Source: Nothopassalora personata (lineage: Eukaryota; Ascomycota; Dothideomycetes; Mycosphaerellales; Mycosphaerellaceae). From it: 64,000 nucleotides of DNA. How positions within the stretch are numbered: position 1 is the first letter of the stretch; each line of letters opens with the position of its first letter. The stretch is from NCBI GenBank assembly GCA_033816765.1, contig CM066292.1, positions 2,666,001 to 2,730,000 on the forward strand, written 5' to 3'. The notes beneath the pieces were generated by a model. It worked only from the letters and a program-made list of their open reading frames with translations. It was not told the DNA's origin and did no database searches. A program made the position numbers and the translations under genes. This document shows, in pieces, positions 18,686 through 27,800 of the stretch.

Positions 18686-19034
18686 TGTTACGGTTCGGAC
18701 AAGACAACGTGGAGGAGTCTTACTGGACGGACTATAGCGTATCCTGGCAGTCGGATAGGCAGCAGTCGAGCAGTCGTGATCGAGCTACTCGGGTCGACCA
18801 GTGACTCACCCGGATCGACCGACTGGTCGACCGACCAGGTCGTGCTCGACCAACCAGTCGCCAAGACATGGCACTATATAGACGACGCTCTTTTGCAAGT
18901 AGATAGGAGCCTCGTGCTCAACTCATTTTAAGTATACACCATATACTGTTTGGGACCACTACCTTCTCAACGAGTCAGAGACATCACTGCAAAGATCCAA
19001 GCCCAGTTGGGATAACGTACAGCGGTTCCTAACA
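18686..19034 (+). repeat. 5' LTR of the non-autonomous element
   Basis: 349 bp, same as 20767-21115. It holds a cluster of palindromic GGTCGACC/GACTGGTC motifs at about 18790-18865 and a TATATAGA box near 18876. The sequence after the LTR (ACTTTGAGCACC) is not a TGG-type primer site. Confidence 0.93.
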
Positions 19035-19066
19035 ACTTTGAGCACCACCACCAGGGCACTTTGCAT

Positions 19067-20059
19067 ATGTCTGGGAGAGACGCTACCCGGAGTCCGTCAC
19101 GACAACAGCCACAGTCAACTGGCATCACGGAACGAATGAGCGAAATGTCGATTACAGGAAGCAGCAAGAACAACAACACTCCTATGGGTATGCTGAACCC
19201 ATTGGACCACCACCGTGCACCTAAGGTGTCTACGCCGGAGACGTTCGACGGGACCAAGGACAAACTGGAGGCTTTTCAACTGCAGGTTCAGTTGTACCTT
19301 CACTTCAACGCACACCAGTTTCAAGGCGAGGCTTCTAAAGTCTTGTACGCCGCATCCTTCCTACGAGGAAAAGCAGCTAGAGGATTCCGACCATACCTCA
19401 AGGACTGGCTACACAACCAGGGCGAGGGAGAAACACCGAAAACGGAAACTCGAAAAATTTTCCACGACTACGACGAGTTTGAGACGAAACTCGATGATCT
19501 ATACGGGATACCAAATGAGGAGGTATACGCCGACCGACATATCCGACAACTTCGACAGACTACTTCTGTAGCGCTGTACGCCTCAGAATTCCAAGGATAT
19601 GCCGCCGACCTGGAATGGAACGACGCAGCTTTGCGATCGCAGTTCTACCTCGGGCTGAAAGACAACGTCAAAGCCGAACTATCCCGAAACGCCAGCGTCG
19701 TTACGCTAGGGGCGATGATCAAGGCAGCAAAGGAGATCGACGAAAGGCTCCAGGATTTGAGGTACGACCGATTCGTACAGCCTGGATACCAGAGACCCGC
19801 CGCGGGCGGAAGAGGGGGCTTCAAGGCCAGAAGTCAGGACCCTAATGGTTACGGAGACCCAATGGAATTGGACGTAACGGAACGTAGGACAGGAAGGGGG
19901 CTGAAGAGCAAAGGTTCCACCTGCTACGTATGTGGCGAGCAAGGCCACTTTGCAAGAAACTGCAAGAAGAAGAACATGGTTAGCCGCGAGTTCAACGCAA
20001 TGATTCGCGAAGAGAATACATACCAGGAATGCGAGAACTTCTTCTCGAAATCTGCCTAG
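19067..20059 (+). CDS. gag: Gag protein of the non-autonomous LTR element
   Basis: About 330 aa from the ATG at 19067 (MSGRDATRSPSRQQP). It has a retrotransposon-gag core (PETFDGTKDKLEAFQLQVQL, ASFLRGKAARGF, about 60-230) and a canonical CCHC zinc knuckle CYVCGEQGHFARNC near the C-terminus (CX2CX4HX4C), the RNA-binding nucleocapsid motif. The frame is uninterrupted. A protein of this kind packages the element's RNA into particles. It does not continue into pol; the frame ends at 20059 and the rest of the interior is on the other strand. Confidence 0.9.
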   Translation: MSGRDATRSPSRQQPQSTGITERMSEMSITGSSKNNNTPMGMLNPLDHHRAPKVSTPETFDGTKDKLEAFQLQVQLYLHFNAHQFQGEASKVLYAASFLRGKAARGFRPYLKDWLHNQGEGETPKTETRKIFHDYDEFETKLDDLYGIPNEEVYADRHIRQLRQTTSVALYASEFQGYAADLEWNDAALRSQFYLGLKDNVKAELSRNASVVTLGAMIKAAKEIDERLQDLRYDRFVQPGYQRPAAGGRGGFKARSQDPNGYGDPMELDVTERRTGRGLKSKGSTCYVCGEQGHFARNCKKKNMVSREFNAMIREENTYQECENFFSKSA

Positions 20060-20169
20060 CAGAAACAACCTGAGGACAGCAAGGCATCAAACAGCGGCTT
20101 CTTGATTTGATGACCTAGGACACAGAAGTCAACAACGCAAACGGACGAATGACCATTGGATACCACAAC

Positions 20170-20670
20170 TTACGAGGGATGGCCATCCGGCCATGAAAAC
20201 GGAGAAGCAACGCCGGCTTCAAGAAGATCGTTCTCTAAACCAGGGAAGTCCGACAACTCAGGATCGTTGGGGTCGAACTCGGTGTTGGCCGCCAAGTGGC
20301 GCACCTGTTCCTCTACCTTCTTGTTGTTTTCGTCGCGAACCTTCCTGTTTCGTTCGATGCGATGACGGATTTCGTCTACTCTACGAAGGAGGGCAAGGGC
20401 CTGCGCGGTTATCCTTTCCGCGTCCTTCTCGTCCCTCACGATCTTCTCGGACAACTCATCGACGACACGGTCCAACCGAACAAGAGAGGTCGAAACGCAG
20501 GAATTGCCGTTGCGCGTGCATTTGGCGCAGGACATGATGGAGAAGTCGGCGATGACAACACAACAGGAGTTGGTTTTGGCGCAGTTCTCGCAGGGATATG
20601 GCGGGAAGAGAGGATTCGCAAAGATACGTGCGAGACGACGATTGCGGGATGAAGTGCTCGTAGATGACAT
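20170..20670 (-). CDS. Antisense element-borne protein with Zn(II)2Cys6-like cysteine spacing and coiled coil
   Basis: 166-aa open frame on the minus strand, between gag and the 3' LTR of the non-autonomous element. The ATG at 20670 (MSSTSTSSRNRRLARIF) is preferred over an upstream ATG at 20730. The cysteines read PCENCAKTNSCC then SCAKCTRNGNSC. Taken as CX2CX6CX10CX2CX6C they fit the fungal Zn(II)2Cys6 consensus, although the basic residues typical of DNA-binding clusters are few. After it comes a Glu/Arg/Lys-rich segment (about 75-130) that should form a coiled coil, then an acidic tail (EFDPNDPELSDFPG). I do not recognise a named family. It could be a regulatory protein captured by the element, or an element gene controlling silencing or its own sense transcription. 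The open frame inside a mobile element suggests selection. Confidence 0.7.
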   Translation of the reverse strand: MSSTSTSSRNRRLARIFANPLFPPYPCENCAKTNSCCVVIADFSIMSCAKCTRNGNSCVSTSLVRLDRVVDELSEKIVRDEKDAERITAQALALLRRVDEIRHRIERNRKVRDENNKKVEEQVRHLAANTEFDPNDPELSDFPGLENDLLEAGVASPFSWPDGHPS

Positions 20671-20753
20671 GGCGAAGTTGCAATTGCGGAGGGAATTTGG
20701 ACGAACACCGCTCTTTATGACTAATGACACGTGATCGCTGGGACATCGATCTT

Positions 20754-20766
20754 AGGAGGGGGATGG
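20754..20766 (+). other. Polypurine tract of the non-autonomous element
   Basis: Purine-rich run AGGAGGGGGATGG-like directly before the 3' LTR, the expected position of the plus-strand primer. Confidence 0.65.
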
Positions 20767-21115
20767 TGTTACGGTTCGGACAAGACAACGTGGAGGAGTC
20801 TTACTGGACGGACTATAGCGTATCCTGGCAGTCGGATAGGCAGCAGTCGAGCAGTCGTGATCGAGCTACTCGGGTCGACCAGTGACTCACCCGGATCGAC
20901 CGACTGGTCGACCGACCAGGTCGTGCTCGACCAACCAGTCGCCAAGACATGGCACTATATAGACGACGCTCTTTTGCAAGTAGATAGGAGCCTCGTGCTC
21001 AACTCATTTTAAGTATACACCATATACTGTTTGGGACCACTACCTTCTCAACGAGTCAGAGACATCACTGCAAAGATCCAAGCCCAGTTGGGATAACGTA
21101 CAGCGGTTCCTAACA
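20767..21115 (+). repeat. 3' LTR of the non-autonomous element
   Basis: 349 bp, same as the 5' LTR by eye, followed by the AGGGC target duplication. Confidence 0.93.
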
Positions 21116-21970
21116 AGGGCGTTCTTTATTATCTTCTAGTAAGCCTAGCAACTAGCAGTAACTAATCGAAACATTAAGTTAGCCTTTAAAAAGACAGGTA
21201 TTTATCTATTCGATCTATAGATAGTGTTAGCTAAGCTCCTACCTCCGAAGAAGTTAGGCTCTGCAAGATTAGGCTCTCGGCCTGCTTCTAAGTCTTCTAC
21301 TAATAGTAGTATAACCGCACCTAAATAGAGAAAGATAGGGAGGCTAATTAAAGACGCTATCGATAAGAAGGACTACTCTAGAGTCCTATACTTGCGGAAC
21401 AAGGTCGACACCCTAAAGTTATAAAACACCCTTCTTACAACGTAAGTGAATAGCCTTCGATAGGCCCTATTCGACGAGCAGAAGCGCCGCAAGCGTAGCA
21501 AGAAGCTATTCGAAGATCTACGAGCTAAAGACGGCTCTACTACTACCTTTTATTCCCTATCTAAGCTATAGCGAGCTAAGGTCCTACTTAAGAAGAAAGA
21601 GTAGGCTAAGGTTACTACTACTACTAAGAAGTAAGACGAACAGCTATAGCGACAACTTAAGAAGCAACACAATATAACTTTGAAGTAGTTAGAGGCTATA
21701 CACAAGCAGCTTAAGGTAAAGGAAAAGAAGGCAAGGCTTACTAAGGAGGCCTATAATAGGGTAATACTTAGAGAGGTCGCTACAGCCTCGAAACAACTTA
21801 ACAACACCCTCTAAGACAGTATAAGGAAGCCTAAGAACCCTCTAAGGCGTGTTGTGTTCGAACAGCCTAAAGAACAGGTACATAGTATTACTCTAATTAA
21901 GAAGGGGAGAGTTTTAGCTAAAACAAAACAACGACAGTCTATAATAGTAAAGCTACCTATATGCACATAA
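21116..21970 (+). pseudogene. pogo/Fot1-like transposase, C-terminal part
   Basis: The transposase resumes with NRNIKLAFKKTGIYLFD, LAKLLPPKKLGSARLGS, KDYSRVLYLRNKVDTL, LFDEQKRRKRSKKLFEDL and a long Lys/Gln-rich tail. TAG and TAA codons stand at many Gln or Trp positions. The right limit is approximate. Confidence 0.65.
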
Positions 21971-23020
21971 GAGTAACACTATTCGATAGAGCGTAATCAC
22001 AATACTCATTCGTCTTAATATTAGCTCAATCCAACAACACCTCGTTGAATAACACGGTCGCAATGTTGCAGCTAGAAACACCTTCAGCTGTGCACGAGGT
22101 GGGACCGTGCGTCAGGTGGGGAAGACTTCTAATCGTAGTGTAATCTGGCAACGACCGCGATTGCTGTCGCCATGCAAATGCGGCACGTAATGTCAAAGTA
22201 TTCGGCCATCACACAAGCAGGTACAGCGTTTGTGATACCATTCGTGATGCGCGAATCTCGTCACAGATATCGTTGGTCAGCGATGAGGGTTCTTTGTGTC
22301 TAATTTGGCGCCTCTCAGTTCGATGTTGATCGTTTCCCATGTCACGTTGCGACACGCTCGTCACACTGGGTAGAAGGAACAATTGATGCCGTGGTGAGAC
22401 GACGAGGGACTTGAATTCCACTCTTACCTCAGCAAGCTTAGACGCTTCGGTGAGATGTCGTTCGTCGGCAAAGCGTCTGAGATCAAATGCGGGTTATGAT
22501 GAGGTACTGTCTCGGCTGACCGCTGCACATTCAGAAGATTGCCTCGTGGCCCGCGACATCAAAATATCTCCTGGAAAGATTTGCATCGCCACATATCGAA
22601 GACCCAGTATGCCTTCACGGCAGGGGAGAATCATGTCTTGCATAAAACCCAGCCCACAATATATGCAAACCTGCATGTACCGGCTCGACCCGCAGTGCGA
22701 AGCGCTGTATGGTGTGCAAGACCAGGGTCGATGGCGAAAGCGCGCGACTGGCCGCTTGATATGCGGACGCTCCTCGGAGGTCATAGGGCCATGCAAAACT
22801 GGTGGGATTAAGACACTTCCTGAGCCTAGGCATCGTTTCCAAGACCGGAGAATACCTCGATGTAGAACGACGACGCCCTAGAATGGCTATACAGATGGTC
22901 AACCGCTGTTGCCGAGATAGTCATGTCGGAGAATCTGGGTCCAGCGGGGTTTTATGGCGACTATAAGTAGACGTCGTCGGCCATTGAAGGCCGTCAAATT
23001 CACGATTGGACGAGATCATC
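21971..23020. other. Intergenic, no gene recognised
   Basis: The frame at 22411-22881 overlaps equally long frames on the other strand and has no motif. The right end is the promoter side of the secreted protein at 23021. Confidence 0.3.
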
Positions 23021-23571
23021 ATGCTGTTCCCTTTTCTGCTTCCAGTCGCTTTGCTATCTTCCGTCGCGTTTGCGGATCCGCTTGAGAAGAGATCCGTTAC
23101 CTGTCTGAAGGTGGGGGCGACAGCGACGGCAAGTTGGACGAACGCCGAAGGCCAGAAATGTACTTTCAAAGGCGTTGTGGGCAGTAACTACGGTACCAAT
23201 TCTGCTGGAGGAGAGTGAGTGGCTGCCATTCGAGCAGATGGGCCCCATGCTGACTTCAACAATAGTTATAGTTGCAATGGTCGTTGTGGTGCGGGTTGCT
23301 CGGGGACATCGGTCGGCAATGCATACACGCAAGACTGCTTCTCGCACGATATCTGCTCGTACTTCGAGAATGCCAGTGGCGGCGCCAGGTGAATCTTCCG
23401 TCTCCGAAATGATTGCAGCAAATGCTAATATCTGCGTGCAGCGATGCCAACTGTGGTGCAGCGTACAAAGCGGCAGTGGACGACACTGCTCTGGGCGTCG
23501 CAGATGGCTGTGGCCAAACCAACCCTACGAACAGCGCTCAAGCTCCAACTGGAAGTCCATCTTGTTCGTAA
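23021..23571 (+). CDS. Secreted ten-cysteine protein with HD motif (phospholipase-A2-like pattern)
   Basis: Three exons, 23021-23214, 23266-23388 and 23442-23571. The introns have GTGAGT...AATAG and GTGAATC...TGCAG ends, and the spliced frame is 148 aa. An N-terminal signal peptide (MLFPFLLPVALLSSVAFA) is followed by a Kex2-type KR at 23-24. The mature part has ten cysteines and the motifs CNGRCGAGC and YTQDCFSHDICSYF, then ANCGAAYKAAVDD. The CxxHDxC-like arrangement recalls the catalytic His-Asp of secreted phospholipases A2, and similar proteins of unknown activity are common in filamentous fungi. I infer an extracellular disulfide-bonded protein; enzymatic activity is unproven. The ATG at 23021 follows an in-frame TTG and is the first ATG. 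Confidence 0.82.
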
Positions 23572-23583
23572 ACGTCCCTGGCT

Positions 23584-24110
23584 TCATTCGAGCCATCGCC
23601 GATCAAAATTCGTTAAAAAGTCAACGTCAACAGCGACAAAACTCTTCCATAAGTCCACTTCAAGACGCCACTGCTTCGTTTGTAGCAGGAAAACAGTTCC
23701 CAGCATCATCTCGTCCTCGAGTTCCCTGCGATCTTTACCCGTCACAAGCACAATGTCTTGTCTCACGCGCACCGTCTTCCCATGCTGAAGCTCCCACCTG
23801 TTGAGGCGATTGTCGACGGTCGCCTGCATGTTGTATGTACCACCATATCGTTCCTTTGATTAAGATTTCCATTGTCAGCTGCGTCCTTTGCAGTCTCGGA
23901 AAAACCACGGTCCTAGACTCTATGCCAACTAACAGTGGCCAGAAGTGAGAGTGGCTCCAGACACGAAGGAGCGCGAAGCGTGCGCCTGGGTTCGCTCTCT
24001 TGTACGTCTGTGCGATCTGCAGCATCTCAAATTTAGTCCAGTCGGTGATGATAGGTGGTAAAATGAGTGGGACGTCCGTGGCGATAGTCCATGAACATGG
24101 TCCGTTTCTA
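23584..24110 (-). pseudogene. Uncharacterised fungal gene remnant, frameshifted
   Basis: Minus-strand coding-like sequence in two frames: VPLILPPIITDWTKFEMLQI and ARFALLRVWSHSHFWPLLVG upstream, then after a frame change near 23830 HGKTVRVRQDIVLVTGKDR, FLLQTKQWRLEVDLWKSFVA and VDVDFLTNFDRRWLE. The sense is consistent and amino-acid use is protein-like, but a single frame cannot be made without an indel. An upstream exon may exist at 24113-24385; its junction (CTGAT branch, CTTAG) is plausible but unproven. No function can be assigned. Confidence 0.45.
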
Positions 24111-24857
24111 AGTCATTGGTTCATCAGCAACAATGAGACTACCCGCTGCATAGGGGTGGTGGTAAGGAGCAATGACGCCAGCCTATAGAGACGCGTCACT
24201 TGAGGGCGACTGATCTCATTCCACTCTCTGGATATGTCATCGCTAGGAGGTGCTGACCACTTCTCCTCATCCCCCCAAACGCCTTTTCCACCCTCGCATT
24301 CGCCGCATACAACCCCACACAGCTCGGATTTGGGACGCAACATGTCGCACCTGCATATCAAATGCACCACACGCTCATTTGACACGTATATAGGCTCATT
24401 TTAATCGCACGTGCATAGCAATATTAGAATAATCATGTTTCATAATAACACGTCGCTGCGTTGTTGCGTTGTTGATGACTTTGTTATGGGTGGATGAATT
24501 TTCCGGATGTTTCGGAGATGACGGAGGTTTCTCGGAGCATCGCAATAGGTATTGTCGCATCTTCAGTAGGTGCAGAAGTATTATCTTCTTGTATGAGATC
24601 ACGCTCCCATCACGTCTAAGAGTATGGGCAGCAATTAGGTCTCCATAGCGTGATATCGTATATAGTGAGGTCGTGATTGGGAAGAAACGCGTCGCATTCG
24701 ACGCGGTCGCATGAAGTTTTAGTAGGGCGGACACCAAAACACCATGTTACTAGGTCAACACTTACCTGTTAACAGCAGCACAACATGTTTTTACGCGATA
24801 TGTATATGCAGCACATGTAAGCAGGGTCCGGCGATAACGATGGGAAAATAAAAAATA
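24111..24857. other. Intergenic or decayed sequence
   Basis: Only short frames. The minus frame at 24113-24385 may belong to the relic to its left; nothing else is recognised. Confidence 0.3.
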
Positions 24858-27800
24858 CTATGTGGGTGTGTCGTAATGGTGTTGTGGCGAAAAGCGTGAA
24901 TCCGAGGCTGAATGCGAGGGGGGATGGGGGGTATGAGGAGAAGTGGATAGCCCAGGAGGTTTGTGGCTGTGGTGAGCACGTCCTATCGGTGGCCACAGGT
25001 CCTTGGGTAGATCCGCTGCGTCGCGCCACTCCTCGTAGTATGGATCCTGAAACGCCTTGGAATCGTCGTCACCCAATTTAGTCTGCTGGCTGAACGACTG
25101 GCGCCACTCGTCGAATCTCAACGTTCCGGAGACCAGGAAGGAAGAACAGCCCCACGACACGAAAGCAAAGGTATCGTCGATATGGCAACCCACCAGCCGG
25201 TGCTCGCTGAGACAGCAATTTAGCCAGAACAGCACCTGCATTTCGCGGCCGCGCATATAGCCTGACATGCTATTCAGTTTCCTGGACTGCTCCATCAAGG
25301 TCTGCAGTTCCGCATATCGCTCGAACGCGACTGGCTCGAAGTCTGCTGCATGCTATTGCGGTTTGAAGACCTCAGCCCGCTCCATATCGACGTGCAAGGC
25401 GAAAGCTCTGTCCGCATCTTCTCTTAGTCGACTGTCTGATAAGACAAAATGCATCGATTTCTTTAGCTTGCTTGCATCTGGCTCTACAGCTGCTAGGTCC
25501 AGATCGGCGATACCATATTCGCTTTTGTGATCGACTGACGAGGGGCCCTCATCGTCTTTCCGATCAGCCTCCTCTTCATCGTGACTCGTCGCGCCACGTC
25601 CTGTTCTCACGATCTGGGTTTGCGCTCCAACTCCAAAAATTCTGCCTCGTCACAAGCGGAACATCCGCAGCCTGAGGCATAATCGTTCGGGCAAGCGTCA
25701 ACTTGGTATCCCAACGGTATTCTCGCTTTCGTGCCTCCTCTAGGCCAGCGACCATGCTGTTACCCGATTCGTAGGACAAGCCAGCATTCTTGCTGCCGAA
25801 AACTGCATTCTTCTGCATGCGTGTGATTGCCTTCGTCTTCACAGCAGACTTCATCTTCTTCTTCTCGACCTGCAGCTGCTTCTTCTTCCTTCGAACATCT
25901 TGTCGTGAGTTCCAGTCCTCATGGTCGTCTGAATCATCGTCAGAATGCAGCCCGTGCACGAAGCGTGTCAGTCTTGGGCTAGCATATTCCAGCCTCACGA
26001 GTGATGGCATTGGCGTGACTGCCAATAGCTGTGACAATTGACCCTTCTTGTTCCTCTGAGAAAAGCACTGCATCGATGTCATTGTAGTAGCGGTGGACTC
26101 TTTCCTCGACTGTCATGTCTTGAATTGAACTTCGCCATCCTCAGAGATGAACTTGTCGATGCTGTATGAACCTGGGTGGAGCATGTCGTCCCTAAATTAT
26201 GGCGATGCCAGCATTGCTTGTACGTAACCTAGAGAGAGCAGTGGTCGCGTGGTCGCGTGGTCGCGCGGTGCAGTGGTGGCATCAATCAATCAACTGGATC
26301 TGTTTTAACTGCGTGCTTACCAAATTTTCCCTTCAAGTCAATTAAGCAAGGTTGTATAACACCTAGTTAAGTAACATGCGATATTAGTAGTTAAGTCAAG
26401 CAAGTAAGCAAGTACGCATAAGGGGTATAACCATATATAAAGGGCCCGAATCTATAGCTTAGCTACAAACTAAGCCGCTATAGCCCGCGATCCCGCAGCC
26501 CTATAACCCCGTAGCGTAACTCTATAGCCCCGGGACCCCGGGACCCTGTAACCCGTAGCCCCGAGAATTTAGTAATCTTAATAATACGTATAGACAATAC
26601 CGGATCTATACCTCCTATATAATCGTAGATTATATATACTATCTCGTACTTAATCGTAGAAGATATAAGGAAAACGACCTACCCGCGAAAATCTCACTTT
26701 TTACATAGTCAAGCAAGTCAAGTTAGTTAAGTATAGGCCCTTAACATTAGTCAAGCAAGTAACTAGTCATTTATCTAAGTATCGCATTTTGCGTTAGTTA
26801 AGTGACTTGATTGCTTGATGACAGCATTGGCGCGATGCATCACGTTGATGGGATCATGTGAATCTCAGGAGTATCGTGAATCAGAAGACACTTACCACAC
26901 AGATTCCTCGCCCGGCCTTACGTCCCGGCACCTCATAGTCTCTTTCTCCCGATGTATATATAGTACACAGAATGGACTCCGCTTTTCTTTTCTGTAGCAG
27001 TCCATGCTTCCCATGAAGCGATTGGCCTTCAACAGTGCGCCACGTATCTTGTACTCAAGTATCTTGTATGGCTGTCCAGCCCCAAGGTCCCAGATGATGT
27101 CGTCGTAATGCTGAAACGGAAGTCGCTGTAAACTCATTCGGACAGCTATTCGAAAATATGCTCACCAACCTCGCCCTTGATCTTCCATTCGTGCCTCGTT
27201 GCTCGGCCAAGGCCAGTCTTCTCTCTTGCTAGCCACCACTCTTCTTTAGGTGGCCGCACCATGATCCGACCAGTCTTTGCATCGCGCACGAGCAGACAGA
27301 GCTCGTTGGCCAAGAGCTGCAGGTACTGGACGAACCTTCTAGAGACTGGATCAGCGCGCTTGATGCGCGCACACCAAACGTCGCGGAACTCAAGGATGTC
27401 ATGCGCCTTAGGATCCATGCCTCGCCCATTGGACTGGTGCCGTAGACTTGGACTGCTACCTGGTTATGGAACCAAGCTGCAGGAACTGGGAACGACCTCT
27501 GTCTTTAGGCCACTCCGCTTAGGGCGATGATGGAAAACGACCGTATACTGTCGGGATGTTGAGTTGCTAGAATTTGTTCCAGTTGCGAACAGCTGAGTGG
27601 CGTCTCCGAATTTGGTCCCTCCAGCAATGATGCAGAAGTGAAACAAGCCGCCCTGAGCCGTTGGCTTTTCTGATGGGTAGTTCCAGATGATTTTGCCGCA
27701 AACCTTGACCTTGATGGATTTGTTGGTAAACTCGCCAGACTCATCCACATCACCGAAGTCGATCTGAGCATCGCCCTCGCGTTCCAAGACTCCATGATTC

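Larger units (their letters stand above)
18686..21115 (+). mobile_element. Non-autonomous LTR retrotransposon with gag and an antisense gene, no pol
   Basis: 2430-bp element with 349-bp LTRs (18686-19034 and 20767-21115, identical by eye), TGTTA...TAACA ends and a perfect 5-bp duplication AGGGC (18681-18685 and 21116-21120). Between the LTRs are a gag gene on the plus strand and a 166-aa gene on the minus strand. No protease, reverse transcriptase or integrase sequence is present, so it must use enzymes from another element. The intact LTRs mean it moved recently. Its gag is unlike that of the neighbouring chromovirus, so the partner is probably a different Ty3/gypsy family. Confidence 0.93.
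10498..21970 (+). mobile_element. pogo/Fot1-like DNA transposon, RIP-like decay, split by two nested LTR elements
   Basis: Three pieces (10498-10961, 18102-18685, 21116-21970) read collinearly as one Fot1/pogo transposase once the two nested retroelements and their 5-bp duplications are removed. The sequence is TA-rich with many TAG/TAA codons where Gln or Trp is expected. I could not identify terminal inverted repeats with confidence, so the outer limits are the limits of coding similarity. Confidence 0.75.

Noticed and set aside
22411..22881. 156-aa plus-strand open frame
   Set aside because: Opposite-strand frames of similar size overlap it, composition is arginine-rich and there is no motif or splice support.
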